Shown in pieces: positions 9,296-18,489 of a DNA stretch of 64,000 bases (its first letter is position 1; the number at the start of each line of letters is the position of its first letter). The position numbers and the translations under genes were made by a program. The stretch is taken from positions 1 to 64,000 of the forward strand of contig NZ_SAXA01000014.1 in NCBI RefSeq assembly GCF_004122035.1, written 5' to 3'. The notes beneath the pieces are model-generated. The model made no database searches. It was not told where the DNA came from and worked only from the letters and a program-made list of their open reading frames with translations. The DNA is from Ancylomarina salipaludis. GTDB lineage: Bacteria; Bacteroidota; Bacteroidia; Bacteroidales; Marinifilaceae.

Positions 9296-10129
9296 ATGAA
9301 AAAGTTATTTGCATTTATAGCAGTTATCGGGATGCTGAATTTTGGAGCATCATTTAATGTAGTTGCTCAAGATGAGACAGCTCAAACTACCGAAGCTACC
9401 GTAGATACTCAGGATCAAAATACTGAGGAAGTTGCAGCACAGGAAACAGCTGTAGAAGAAGTAGCTCCAGTTGCTGATGAAGAAGTAGAGAGTACTTCAT
9501 TTCACGCTGAAGTAAAGAGACAATTCATCCAGGGTGGTGCGATGTTTATGAGTTTTGTATTGTTGACTCTTATTTTAGGTTTGGCTCTTTCAATTGAGAG
9601 AATCATTTACTTGAATATGTCAACTACAAATACTAAGAAGTTACTTACTAATTTAGAAGAAGCTTTGAATAATGGTGGTGTTGAAGCTGCTAAGGAAGTT
9701 TGTAGAGAAACTCGCGGACCTATCGCTAGTATCTTCTATCAAGGTCTTGATCGTATTGATGAAGGTGTAGAGGTTGTTGAGAAATCAGTAATTGCTTACG
9801 GTTCTGTTCAAATGGGTCTTTTAGAGAAAGGTCTTTCTTGGATTTCATTGATGATCGGTCTTGCTCCTATGTTGGGTTTCATGGGTACAGTAATCGGTAT
9901 GATTGGTGCGTTTGACTCAATTCAGTCTATGGGTACTATCTCTCCTGCTGCTGTAGCTGGTGGTATTAAAGTTGCTTTGATTACAACTGTATCTGGTTTG
10001 ATCGTAGCGATGATTCTTCAGGTATTCTATAACTACTGTACTGCTAAAATTGATAGTATTGTAAACAACATGGAAGATGCATCTATTTCTCTTCTTGATA
10101 TCTTAGTAAAATACAACTTGAAAAAATAA
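9296..10129 (+). CDS. exbB: MotA/TolQ/ExbB proton channel protein with signal peptide and acidic extension
   Basis: This is the proton channel subunit of a TonB- or Tol-type energiser in the inner membrane. The 277-aa protein begins with a signal-peptide-like segment (to about residue 24, ...NVVAQ). An acidic T/E/Q/A-rich stretch follows (25-68), then the first channel helix (about 82-102). The conserved channel helices come later (APMLGFMGTVIGMIGAF and the helix after GGIKVALITTVSGLIVAM). The N-terminal extension is much longer than in E. coli ExbB. It heads a four-gene operon. A TAATTTTG -7 motif (9248-9255) lies upstream without a good -33. Confidence 0.93.
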   Translation: MKKLFAFIAVIGMLNFGASFNVVAQDETAQTTEATVDTQDQNTEEVAAQETAVEEVAPVADEEVESTSFHAEVKRQFIQGGAMFMSFVLLTLILGLALSIERIIYLNMSTTNTKKLLTNLEEALNNGGVEAAKEVCRETRGPIASIFYQGLDRIDEGVEVVEKSVIAYGSVQMGLLEKGLSWISLMIGLAPMLGFMGTVIGMIGAFDSIQSMGTISPAAVAGGIKVALITTVSGLIVAMILQVFYNYCTAKIDSIVNNMEDASISLLDILVKYNLKK

Positions 10130-10138
10130 TTTCCGACT

Positions 10139-10588
10139 ATGTCAAATACATTGAGTAAATATTTAAATATTCTTACCTATGTAATGCTTGGTCTTACAGT
10201 TGTTTTTGTAGCCATGTTTTACTTTGGTGGAGAGGTGCCAAATGCAGCATATCCAACTCCGGTTTATACTGATTCGTTGATTTATTGGGCTAAGGCATTA
10301 TTCTATATCACTGTTGGCTTGTCAATTCTATTCCCTGTTTTACAGATTATATCTGATCCTAAGGGAGCAATTAAGGGTTTGATTGGACTTGCAGGTCTTG
10401 GAGTAATTATCTTGATAGCATATTCTTTATCTGATGGAACTTTATTGAACTTACCTGGTTACACAGGAGGAGATAATAATGAAGGTTCGTTGAAATTTGC
10501 AGATACAGTTCTTTATACCATGTATATTTTAGGTGTAGGTGCTATCGTTTCAATCGTCGTGACTGAGGCATTAAGAAAATTACGCTAA
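10139..10588 (+). CDS. four-helix membrane protein of the ExbB/ExbD operon
   Basis: The 149-aa protein is almost entirely four hydrophobic helices (about residues 9-31, 48-69, 77-95, 122-143). It lies 9 bp after exbB and about 50 bp before the first exbD, so it is almost surely co-expressed with them. I recognise the position (between exbB and exbD genes) as typical of Bacteroidota but no named function. A near-perfect palindrome (GATTCGA/TCGAATC, 10595-10614) lies in the gap to exbD. Confidence 0.88.
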   Translation: MSNTLSKYLNILTYVMLGLTVVFVAMFYFGGEVPNAAYPTPVYTDSLIYWAKALFYITVGLSILFPVLQIISDPKGAIKGLIGLAGLGVIILIAYSLSDGTLLNLPGYTGGDNNEGSLKFADTVLYTMYILGVGAIVSIVVTEALRKLR

Positions 10589-10636
10589 GACAATGATTCG
10601 ATTTAATTCGAATCGTAAACCTTAAGAAATAATATT

Positions 10637-11212
10637 ATGGCAAGAAAAACACCAGAGATAAATTCGAGTTCGATGGCCGATATCGCTTTCTTGTTGCTTA
10701 TTTTCTTCTTGGTGACAACTACAATGGATGTGGATACTGGTATCTACAAAAAGTTGCCACCGATTCCAGAGAATGAGACTCAAGAGCCAGATGTTAAGGT
10801 CAAGAAACGTAATGTTTTGTCCATTTTGGTGAACCGTAACAATGAGTTGTTGGTAAACGGAGAAGTTCTAAGTATTTCACAATTGCGTGATAAGACTAAA
10901 GAATTCTTTCTGAATCCTGCAAACAAAGAAAATCTTCCTGAAAAAAGCCTTAAAACTGTACCCTACTTTGGGGACGTGATGGTTTCAAAAGGGTTGATTT
11001 CGTTACAGAACGACCGTGGAACACAATACGCAACTTATATTCGCGTTCAGGATGAACTTGCAGCGGCTTCTCGTGAGTTGAAAGATGAGAAGGCAATGCA
11101 GAAATGGGGTAAAAAATATGACGAGCTTACTGAAGATCAGCAAGATGCAGTTAGAAAATATATCCCTGTACAGATTTCTGAAGCAGAACCAAGAAATACA
11201 GGAGGTAAATAA
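10637..11212 (+). CDS. exbD: ExbD/TolR family biopolymer transport protein (first copy)
   Basis: This is the partner of ExbB in converting proton motive force into work on TonB. The 191-aa protein has a short cytoplasmic N-terminus, one helix (about residues 14-31, MADIAFLLLIFFLVTTT) with the conserved membrane aspartate in ADIAF, then a periplasmic domain. The domain is longer than usual because of a charged insertion (about 105-170). Its stop codon overlaps the start of the second exbD. Confidence 0.92.
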   Translation: MARKTPEINSSSMADIAFLLLIFFLVTTTMDVDTGIYKKLPPIPENETQEPDVKVKKRNVLSILVNRNNELLVNGEVLSISQLRDKTKEFFLNPANKENLPEKSLKTVPYFGDVMVSKGLISLQNDRGTQYATYIRVQDELAAASRELKDEKAMQKWGKKYDELTEDQQDAVRKYIPVQISEAEPRNTGGK

Positions 11213-11679
11213 TGTCAAAGTTTAGAAAAGACGGTAAAAAAGACTTACCGGCCATATCAACAGCTTCTCTTCCTGATATCGTATTTATGTTGTTATTCTT
11301 CTTTATGGTTGCAACAACCATGCGAGAAGTTGACTTGAATGTAGATATTATGGTTCCTGAAGCGAAAGAGGTAACAAAATTGGAGAAAAAGGATCTTGTA
11401 AGTAACATCTATGTGGGTGTACCTATGAGAAAGTTTCAGAAAACTTTCGGAACTGAGCCTCGTATTCAGTTGAACGACCAATTTGCAACAGTTGAAGATA
11501 TTCAAGCTTTTATTGCTTCAGAACGTGAATCAAGAAAAGAAGAATTGCGTAATAAGTTGACTACTTCATTGAAAGTTGATCAATACACTAAAATGGGTAT
11601 TGTAACTGATATTAAGCAGGAGCTTAGAAAAGCAAGTTCACTTAAGTTGAATTATTCAACCAGACAAACTGCAGAATAA
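11212..11679 (+). CDS. exbD: ExbD/TolR family biopolymer transport protein (second copy)
   Basis: The 155-aa protein has one helix (LPDIVFMLLFFFMVATTM) with the conserved membrane aspartate (PDIVF), then a periplasmic domain. It overlaps the preceding exbD by one base (TAATG junction), so it is translationally coupled. Two unlike ExbD subunits with one ExbB is a recurring Bacteroidota arrangement. No tonB gene follows; the operon ends in a terminator. Confidence 0.92.
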   Translation: MSKFRKDGKKDLPAISTASLPDIVFMLLFFFMVATTMREVDLNVDIMVPEAKEVTKLEKKDLVSNIYVGVPMRKFQKTFGTEPRIQLNDQFATVEDIQAFIASERESRKEELRNKLTTSLKVDQYTKMGIVTDIKQELRKASSLKLNYSTRQTAE

Positions 11680-11702
11680 TTTATTATTCTATATATAATT
11701 AA

Positions 11703-11733
11703 AAGGAGTCCATGTCGGACTCCTTTTTTTTTT
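11703..11733 (+). terminator. Rho-independent terminator of the exbB operon
   Basis: AAGGAGTCC and GGACTCCTT arms around a short ATGTC loop, followed by a long T run, 25 bases after the last exbD. Confidence 0.9.
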
Positions 11734-11760
11734 GCTTTCTTTTGCAAACAGTGGAAAAAG

Positions 11761-11790
11761 AAAAAGCCCGAAGTATCTGCTTCGGGCTTT
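11761..11790 (-). terminator. Terminator of tRNA-Arg (possibly bidirectional)
   Basis: AAAGCCCGAAG/CTTCGGGCTTT is an 11-bp stem with a 6-base loop. On the minus strand it is followed by a T-rich stretch, immediately after the tRNA 3' end. Confidence 0.8.
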
Positions 11791-11795
11791 ATTTG

Positions 11796-11869
11796 TGACT
11801 CCAATGGGATTCAAACCCATGACCTTCAGAACCGGAATCTGACGTTCTATTCAGCTGAACTATGGAGCC
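11796..11869 (-). tRNA. tRNA-Arg(CCG)
   Basis: Folding the minus strand by eye gives acceptor arms GGCTCCA/TGGAGTC (one G-U pair), D stem GTTC/GAAC, anticodon stem TCAGA/TCTGA with loop TTCCGGT (anticodon CCG, codon CGG), T stem ATGGG/CCCAT and discriminator A. Length is 74 nt. The 3' CCA is not encoded. The gene stands alone between the exbD terminator and leuS, with its own -7 element (11880-11887) and terminator. Confidence 0.95.
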
Positions 11870-11879
11870 AATTCGAACA

Positions 11880-11887
11880 CAAATTTA
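11880..11887 (-). promoter_or_regulatory. -7 element of tRNA-Arg
   Basis: The minus strand reads TAAATTTG, a full TAnnTTTG match, ending 11 bases before the mature tRNA 5' end. No convincing -33 TTG lies at 18-20 bp. Confidence 0.45.
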
Positions 11888-12036
11888 GAAAATAAATCTA
11901 ATTATTTGTTTAAAAAGTGCTCTTGCTTCAGTTGTAAATTTTTAAAATATTGTGAAGATATGCTAAAGCTCTAATAGACAATTTTTAATAATTTCTCTTT
12001 CCTAAAATAAAGTCCTCATTTATTTCAAACTTTTAC

Positions 12037-12044
12037 TAATTTTG
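12037..12044 (+). promoter_or_regulatory. -7 element of leuS with a long (about 170 nt) leader
   Basis: TAATTTTG followed by CGCC is a full TAnnTTTG match; the -33 region is weak. A start here would give leuS a leader of about 170 bases. The leader ends in a small hairpin (CCCGA/TCGGG, about 12179-12194) close to the start codon. No known riboswitch or T-box pattern was recognised. Apart from this, the tRNA and the terminators, the 540 bases between exbD and leuS hold nothing I can name. Confidence 0.4.
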
Positions 12045-12219
12045 CGCCTTAATGAAGAGTTGGATTTTCTTGGGTATTGGTGATGTATTTTAATTGCTGG
12101 AATCTTTGAAATTCATATTATTTATTTATCAATCAGATTGAAAGAGAGGGGTTGTCTAGATTTTTAGTGCGGCCTAAACCCGATTAAATTCGGGATTCAT
12201 ATCTATTTAGCTATTGAAC

Positions 12220-14982
12220 ATGGAATACAATTTTAAAGAAATAGAAAAGAAGTGGCAGAAGTTTTGGGTAGATAACAAGACTTATAAAGTTGATGTTGAT
12301 ACAAGTAGACCAAAATTTTATGTGCTCGATATGTTTCCCTACCCATCCGGAGCGGGTTTGCATGTTGGTCACCCACTTGGCTATATTGCTTCTGATATTT
12401 ATTCTCGCTATAAGCGTTTAAAAGGATTTAATGTGTTGCACCCAATGGGATACGATGCTTATGGTTTACCAGCTGAGCAATATGCCATTCAAACGGGTCA
12501 GCATCCTGCTATTACTACTGAAGTAAATATTAAAAGATACCGTGAGCAATTAGATAAGATTGGTTTCTCTTATGATTGGGATAGAGAGGTGCGTACTTGT
12601 GATCCTGAATATTACAAGTGGACACAATGGGCGTTTGTCGAAATGTTCAAGCACTATTTCAATAATAAAACGCAAAAAGCTGAGGCGATTTCTGATTTGG
12701 TTGAAGAGTTTAAGATAAATGGGAATGCCAATGTTGATGCCGCGACATCTCAGGAAGATATCTTTACTGCTGATGAGTGGAATTCTTTGTCAGAAAAGGA
12801 GCAAGATGGTATTCTGTTAAATTACCGTTTGGCTTATTTGGCTGACACAATGGTTAACTGGTGTCCTAAATTGGGTACTGTACTTGCCAACGATGAAATT
12901 AAAGAAGGTCTGTCTGTTAGAGGAGGGCATCCTGTTGAGCAGAAAAAAATGCGTCAATGGTCTTTAAGAGTATCTGCTTATGCCAAGCGTTTGCTTGAAG
13001 ATATGGAGAAGTTGGAGTGGACGGATTCATTGAAAGAAATCCAGCGTAACTGGATCGGTCGTTCCGAAGGTGCTGAGATGGATTTTCAGGTGAAGGATTC
13101 TGAAGTTGTGATGACAATTTTCACAACTCGTCCCGACACAATTTTTGGTGTGAGTTTCATGGTTTTGGCTCCGGAAAGCGAACTAGTTGATCAACTAACC
13201 ACACCTGAATATAAAGAAAAGATTGCAGCCTATATTGCAGCCACTAAAAAGCGTACCGAAAGAGAACGTATGGCCGATGTTAAGACAGTTAGTGGTGAAT
13301 TTACAGGCTCATATGCGATACATCCATTTACAGGTGAGGCAATTCCTGTTTGGGTAAGTGATTACGTATTGGCTGGATATGGAACGGGTGCTATTATGGC
13401 CGTTCCTGCTCACGATAGTCGTGATTATGCTTTTGCCAAGCATTTCGATTTACCGATTGTGCCTGTGGTTTCAGGTGGCGATTTAAGCGATGGTTCTTAT
13501 GATGCGAAGTCTGGCGAAATGATCAATTCTGATTTTATGAATGGATTGGATGTTAAAGACGCCATTGTAAAAGTGAACAACGAAATTGAAGAAAGAGGTT
13601 TAGGTAAGTGTAAAGTTAATTTCCGTTTGCGTGATGCGATTTTTTCACGCCAGCGTTATTGGGGTGAACCATTCCCTGTATATTTTAAGGATGGTATGCC
13701 ACAAATGATGGACCTTGATAAGTTGCCTCTTGAGTTACCGGAAGTTGATAAGTATTTACCAACAGAAACAGGTGAACCTCCATTGGGACGTGCGGAAAAC
13801 TGGACAACAGAAGATGGCTACCCAATTGAGTTGAATACTATGCCTGGTTTTGCAGGTTCATCTGCATATTATTTGCGTTATATGGATCCTCGAAATCAGG
13901 AAGCCTTGGTTTCTGAGGAAGTAAATGAATATTGGCAAGATGTTGATTTGTATATTGGGGGTACCGAACATGCAACAGGTCATTTGATTTATTCTCGTTT
14001 CTGGAATAAATTCCTTTTCGATATCGGTAAGGTTTGTAAGGATGAGCCTTTCAGAAAATTAATCAATCAAGGTATGATTCAAGGTCGTTCAAACTTTGTA
14101 TATCGTATTAAGAATACCAATAAGTATGTGTCTTATGGTCTTAGAAAAGATTATGACACAACCCAAATTCATGTTGATGTAAACATTGTGAAAAATGATG
14201 TTTTAGATATTGAAGCTTTCAAAAATTGGATGCCGGAGTATGCTGATGCTGAATTTGTTTTGGAAGATGGTAAATACATTTGTGGATGGGCTGTAGAGAA
14301 AATGTCGAAGTCGATGTTTAATGTGGTTAATCCTGATGTGATTGTTGAAGAATATGGTGCGGATACACTTCGTTTGTATGAGATGTTCTTGGGCCCCTTG
14401 GAAGCTTCAAAACCGTGGGATACGAATGGAATAGATGGTGTTCATAAATTTTTGAAGAAGTTGTGGCGCTTGTTCCATAATGACCAGAACGAATTCTGTA
14501 TTTCTACTGATGCACCAACTAAAGCTGAGTATAAAATTCTGCATAAGTCAATAAAGAAAATTCAGGATGATATTGAACGATTCTCATTCAATACATCGGT
14601 ATCAGCCTTTATGATTTGTGTGAACGAACTGAGTAGTATTAAGTGTAATAAGAAAGATATTTTGGAAGAGTTACTTGCTCTTTTAGCGCCTTTTGCACCA
14701 CATATAACAGAGGAATTATGGGCACTGTGTGGAAATGAAAATAGCATTACAGATGCAACTTTCCCAGTATTAAATGAATCGTATTTGGAAGAAGATGTAC
14801 ATTCATATCCGGTTTCATTTAATGGTAAAATGAGATTTAAGCTGGAACTTTCGTTGAGTCTGAGTAAAGATGAAATTGAGCAGGCAGTAATGACTTGTGA
14901 ACAGGCCCAAAAGTGGATCGATGGTAAAACGCCTAAAAAGGTGATTATCGTTCCTAAAAAAATTATAAACATAGTAGTCTAG
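12220..14982 (+). CDS. leuS: leucyl-tRNA synthetase
   Basis: This class I synthetase charges tRNA-Leu. The 920-aa protein has the HIGH-type motif HVGH in [16 protein letters not shown], the editing (CP1) domain with TTRPDTIFG and [15 protein letters not shown], the KMSKS loop (EKMSKSMFN) and the C-terminal anticodon-binding region. I placed the start at the ATG at 12220 ([13 protein letters not shown]); a TTG two codons upstream is less likely. It is slightly longer than E. coli LeuS, including a charged segment near residues 150-190. Confidence 0.96.
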   Translation: MEYNFKEIEKKWQKFWVDNKTYKVDVDTSRPKFYVLDMFPYPSGAGLHVGHPLGYIASDIYSRYKRLKGFNVLHPMGYDAYGLPAEQYAIQTGQHPAITTEVNIKRYREQLDKIGFSYDWDREVRTCDPEYYKWTQWAFVEMFKHYFNNKTQKAEAISDLVEEFKINGNANVDAATSQEDIFTADEWNSLSEKEQDGILLNYRLAYLADTMVNWCPKLGTVLANDEIKEGLSVRGGHPVEQKKMRQWSLRVSAYAKRLLEDMEKLEWTDSLKEIQRNWIGRSEGAEMDFQVKDSEVVMTIFTTRPDTIFGVSFMVLAPESELVDQLTTPEYKEKIAAYIAATKKRTERERMADVKTVSGEFTGSYAIHPFTGEAIPVWVSDYVLAGYGTGAIMAVPAHDSRDYAFAKHFDLPIVPVVSGGDLSDGSYDAKSGEMINSDFMNGLDVKDAIVKVNNEIEERGLGKCKVNFRLRDAIFSRQRYWGEPFPVYFKDGMPQMMDLDKLPLELPEVDKYLPTETGEPPLGRAENWTTEDGYPIELNTMPGFAGSSAYYLRYMDPRNQEALVSEEVNEYWQDVDLYIGGTEHATGHLIYSRFWNKFLFDIGKVCKDEPFRKLINQGMIQGRSNFVYRIKNTNKYVSYGLRKDYDTTQIHVDVNIVKNDVLDIEAFKNWMPEYADAEFVLEDGKYICGWAVEKMSKSMFNVVNPDVIVEEYGADTLRLYEMFLGPLEASKPWDTNGIDGVHKFLKKLWRLFHNDQNEFCISTDAPTKAEYKILHKSIKKIQDDIERFSFNTSVSAFMICVNELSSIKCNKKDILEELLALLAPFAPHITEELWALCGNENSITDATFPVLNESYLEEDVHSYPVSFNGKMRFKLELSLSLSKDEIEQAVMTCEQAQKWIDGKTPKKVIIVPKKIINIVV

Positions 14983-15008
14983 ACAGGAAGCTAATAACTT
15001 ATATTAAG

Positions 15009-15056
15009 AAAAGCTTTAGTTACATTGACTACTCAATGAAACTAAAGCTTTTTTAT
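15009..15056 (+). terminator. Rho-independent terminator of leuS
   Basis: A long near-perfect hairpin: outer arms AAAAGCTTTAGTT / AACTAAAGCTTTT and inner arms CATTGA / TCAATG around a CTAC loop, followed by a T-rich tail. Confidence 0.85.
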
Positions 15057-15104
15057 TTATCTATCAATTAGAAACACAAGCTTTTAAAAGTAATAATTAA
15101 GAAA

Positions 15105-15965
15105 ATGAAATTGAACACCTCGGAATTGAAATCCTATTTTATCATTGCATTAGGATTGGCAATTTATAGTTTTGGTTGGACAGCATTTTTAATCCCTTCA
15201 GAGATTATTGGTGGTGGCGTGAGTGGTATTGGGACTTTAATCTTTTACGGTTCAGGAAAAACGATACCTGTAGGGGTGTCGTATTTTATCATCAATTGTT
15301 TTCTCATAATAATTGCCTTAAAGATTTTGGGACCTAAATTTGGTGCGAAAACTATTTATGCCATCTTGTTGGGCTCGGTTTTTCTTAGTTTTCAACAAAA
15401 AATATTTACGGTACCTTTAGTCGATGATAAATTTATGGCTGCTATTATTGGTGGAATACTTGGAGGTGCCGGAGTCGGAATTACGATTTCTCAAGGCGGT
15501 AGTAGCGGGGGAACCGACATCATCGCCATGATTATAAATAAGTATAAAAACATAAGTCCGGGACGTATTATTTTGTATTTCGATGTATTTATTATAGCGT
15601 CTTCTTATCTGGTTTTTGGAGATGTTCCTACTATTGTTTATGGCTATGTTTCAATGGGAATTGCATCTTATGCTATTGATATGGTGATCAGTGGAGCCAA
15701 GCAGTCCGCACAGATGTTTATCATTACTAACGAGCATGAGAAAATTGCCAATGAAATTGCAGCGAGTCTTAATCGCGGGATTTCTGTAATTGATAGCGTT
15801 GGTTGGTATTCAAAAGAAAATAGAAAAATACTAATGGTGGTTGTACGTAAACACGAAACGCCTCAAGTCTTTAAGTTGGTTAAACATTTTGATCCGGATG
15901 CATTTATATCAATGGCATCGGTTATGGGAGTTTATGGTTCTGGCTTCGAAGAAATTCGTGCATAA
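15105..15965 (+). CDS. YitT family membrane protein (first tandem copy)
   Basis: The 286-aa protein has five to six hydrophobic helices in the first 200 residues, with the glycine-rich YitT signatures IPSEIIGGGVSGIGT and ISQGGSSGGTDIIAMIINKY. A cytoplasmic DUF2179-type domain follows (about 205-280, ending DPDAFISMASVMGVYGSGF). The family's transported substrate, if any, is not established. It is followed 67 bp later by a clear paralogue of identical length. Confidence 0.88.
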   Translation: MKLNTSELKSYFIIALGLAIYSFGWTAFLIPSEIIGGGVSGIGTLIFYGSGKTIPVGVSYFIINCFLIIIALKILGPKFGAKTIYAILLGSVFLSFQQKIFTVPLVDDKFMAAIIGGILGGAGVGITISQGGSSGGTDIIAMIINKYKNISPGRIILYFDVFIIASSYLVFGDVPTIVYGYVSMGIASYAIDMVISGAKQSAQMFIITNEHEKIANEIAASLNRGISVIDSVGWYSKENRKILMVVVRKHETPQVFKLVKHFDPDAFISMASVMGVYGSGFEEIRA

Positions 15966-16032
15966 GTAAATTCTTACTAGCTTTGTGCCCGAAAAAAAAT
16001 CCCAATAGGGAAAATGATTCTAAAATTATATC

Positions 16033-16893
16033 ATGACAAAGATTCTAGATTTTACCAAGCAGTTTAAGTCGTATTTTATTATCGCAATAGGACTTTTTAT
16101 TGGATCTATTGGCTGGACAGGTTTTTTAATACCATCTGAAATTGTTGGGGGAGGGGTGAGTGGTATTGCAACCATTATCTATTTTGCGACAGGTTTCAAA
16201 GTAGGATATTCTGTTTTTATTATCAATGGCTTACTACTTGTTATGGCTATGAGGGTTTTGGGCTTTGGTTTTGGTATAAAAACCATTTTTGCAACTTTTG
16301 TACTATCATTCTTTTTGTGGCTTTTGCAATCAATTATTACAGAACCCTTGGTTAGTGATCGTTTCATGTGTGCAATAATTGGAGGTATTTTGGCCGGAGC
16401 AAGTGCTGGTATTATTTTGTCACAGGGTGGTAGTACCGGGGGAACCGATATTATTGCCATGATGATAAATAAATATCGAAATTACAGTCCGGGACAGCTT
16501 CTTCTGACATTGGATTTAATTATTATTTCATCATCTTATTTTCTGTCAAATTCGATTGAGCAAGTTGTTTATGGTTTTGTTGCTATGGGCGTGAGCGCTT
16601 ATTGTGTTGATATGGTGATCGAGGGGAGTAAGCAATCTGTTCAGATTTTTATCTTCACGAAGAAATACGATGAGATTAGAAATGAAGTTGTTTTTAAACT
16701 TGATTTAGGCCTGACAGAGCTTCAAGCTAAAGGGGGCTACTCTCAGGAAGAAGTTAAAGTTCTGATGCTTTTGGCTAAGAAAAAAGATTCACAAGCAATT
16801 TTGAAAATGGTTAAAATTGTTGACCCTGATGCATTTATTTCTATGGGATCAGTAATGGGAGTCTATGGCCAGGGGTTTGATAAAATAAAATAA
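16033..16893 (+). CDS. YitT family membrane protein (second tandem copy)
   Basis: The 286-aa protein is a paralogue of its upstream neighbour: same length, same motifs (IPSEIVGGGVSGIAT, LSQGGSTGGTDIIAMMINKY, DPDAFISMGSVMGVYGQGF) and the same order of helices and DUF2179-type tail. It differs most in the loop helices and in about residues 225-250. This points to an old tandem duplication with both copies retained. The pair may be one transcription unit closed by the hairpin at 16940-16977. Confidence 0.88.
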   Translation: MTKILDFTKQFKSYFIIAIGLFIGSIGWTGFLIPSEIVGGGVSGIATIIYFATGFKVGYSVFIINGLLLVMAMRVLGFGFGIKTIFATFVLSFFLWLLQSIITEPLVSDRFMCAIIGGILAGASAGIILSQGGSTGGTDIIAMMINKYRNYSPGQLLLTLDLIIISSSYFLSNSIEQVVYGFVAMGVSAYCVDMVIEGSKQSVQIFIFTKKYDEIRNEVVFKLDLGLTELQAKGGYSQEEVKVLMLLAKKKDSQAILKMVKIVDPDAFISMGSVMGVYGQGFDKIK

Positions 16894-16939
16894 TGCAGCT
16901 TCTTTAAAAAGCAGTGGCAGATAGGTTTAATAATGTTAA

Positions 16940-16977
16940 AATTGCCGGGTAGTAGACGAATCTACTACCCGGCAATT
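16940..16977. terminator. 17-bp perfect hairpin after the YitT pair
   Basis: AATTGCCGGGTAGTAGA and TCTACTACCCGGCAATT are perfect inverted arms around a CGAA tetraloop. The T run after it is poor (TTTG), so termination may be weak or the hairpin may protect an RNA 3' end. Confidence 0.6.
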
Positions 16978-17104
16978 TGTATCAGCATGTAATAAATCTT
17001 AACTTCGGCGACGATGTCGGCAAATAGATTAGAATTGTGAGGATGATTAGCCGATATGAAGAAGAAATCCGACCAAAGTTCCATTTTGAAGATTTAAGTA
17101 TTTT

Positions 17105-18412
17105 ATGAAGCGTTTCCTAAAGGTGCAATACCTAATTATCCCGGTTTTGATTCTTGCAGGCTTGTTTTTTTTGAAGAACAGAACTGAGATTGAATTAACT
17201 CCTGCTGACAAGGCCACTCCTGTTTTAATTGATTCTGTTCAGAATCAGGAAATCAATTACAAATATGGTTTCCCTATTGATGATTTTCTTCTTGAAGATT
17301 ATAAGGTGAAGCGCAATCAGACACTTTCGGTAATTTTAGATCAATATAAGGTTTCGTCCAAACGTATTTATGAAATTCAAGAAAAGGCCAAAAAGGTTTT
17401 TAATGTTCGTAAGATAAAGGCAGGTCGAAAATATGCTATGCTTTTTACAAAAGATAGTTTAAAGACTGCTGAATATTTTATTTATGAGAATACATCTAAA
17501 GAGTATATTGTTTTTGACTTAAGAGATACGGTTCAGGTTTATAAGGGACAGAAGGAAATTACGAAAGTTCGTAAACAGGTAAAGGGTAAGATTGAGTCTT
17601 CGTTGTGGAATGCAATGGTTGATGCCAATGCCGATCCTTTGCTCTCAATGAAATTGTCAGATATATATGCCTGGACAATTGATTTCTTCGGGATAGGTAA
17701 GGGTGATGAATTTCATGTTATTTACGATGAAGAAATGATAGATGGAGAGTCGATACATCAGATCGATGTTATTGCTGCAAATTTCGTTCATCACAACTCG
17801 GATAACTATGCAATTGCTTTTAAGGATGGAGAGAAAGTTGGTTATTTTGATGAAGAAGGCAGAAGCTTACAGAAAGCTTTCTTGAAAGCACCTCTGCATT
17901 ATTCAAGAATCAGTTCCGCTTTTTCGAATAATCGATATCATCCTGTTCTTAAGCGTTTTCGCCCGCATCATGGTGTCGATTATGCAGCTCCAACAGGAAC
18001 ACCTGTAATGTCTATTGGCGATGGGATTGTGGTTAAAAAAGGGAATCAAAAAAATGGAGGCGGTCGCTACCTTAAAATAAAGCACAATTCCGTTTATTCT
18101 ACCACATATATGCATTTTTCACGCTTTGGGAAGAATGTTGGTGTTGGTTCACATGTGAAACAGGGACAGATAATTGGATATGTTGGAGCAAGTGGTTTAG
18201 CCACTGGCCCTCATTTGGATTTCAGAGTGCATAAAAATGGTATGGCTATTAATCCATTAAAAATGCAATCGCCTCCTGTGGCTCCGGTTTCAGAACAAAA
18301 TATTGAGGCTTATAATAAAATCAAAAATCAGCTGCTAGTGGAATTGGGTTATCAAGTAAGATTGGCCAAAGAAGAGGTTATTTCTGACTCTAGTATGCAG
18401 ATAATGAATTAA
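17105..18412 (+). CDS. M23 family metallopeptidase (putative murein endopeptidase)
   Basis: The 435-aa protein has an N-terminal membrane anchor or signal (residues 6-23), a LysM/OapA-like region (about 62-115), a linker domain and a C-terminal LytM/M23 peptidase (about 265-380). The first zinc motif HxxxD is intact (H288, D292 in RPHHGVDYAAPTGTP). The second motif reads H370-L-D372 in TGPHLDFRV where the classic form is HLH, so one metal ligand may be Asp. It probably cleaves peptidoglycan cross-links. It stands alone and ends in a strong terminator shared with convergent purN. Confidence 0.9.
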   Translation: MKRFLKVQYLIIPVLILAGLFFLKNRTEIELTPADKATPVLIDSVQNQEINYKYGFPIDDFLLEDYKVKRNQTLSVILDQYKVSSKRIYEIQEKAKKVFNVRKIKAGRKYAMLFTKDSLKTAEYFIYENTSKEYIVFDLRDTVQVYKGQKEITKVRKQVKGKIESSLWNAMVDANADPLLSMKLSDIYAWTIDFFGIGKGDEFHVIYDEEMIDGESIHQIDVIAANFVHHNSDNYAIAFKDGEKVGYFDEEGRSLQKAFLKAPLHYSRISSAFSNNRYHPVLKRFRPHHGVDYAAPTGTPVMSIGDGIVVKKGNQKNGGGRYLKIKHNSVYSTTYMHFSRFGKNVGVGSHVKQGQIIGYVGASGLATGPHLDFRVHKNGMAINPLKMQSPPVAPVSEQNIEAYNKIKNQLLVELGYQVRLAKEEVISDSSMQIMN

Positions 18413-18432
18413 TAGATAAAGAGGCAAAATAT

Positions 18433-18473
18433 AAATGGGAGATTGTTTGACTTAAAACAATCTCCCATTTTTG
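18433..18473. terminator. Bidirectional terminator between the M23 gene and purN
   Basis: AAATGGGAGATTGTTT/AAACAATCTCCCATTT is a 16-bp perfect stem with a 6-base loop, with T runs suitable on both strands. It sits between convergent genes. Confidence 0.85.
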
Positions 18474-18489
18474 ATATATGGAATTAAAA

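Noticed and set aside
12045-12219. T-box or other riboswitch upstream of leuS
   Set aside because: No specifier loop, antiterminator or T-box consensus can be seen, and only one small hairpin is present.
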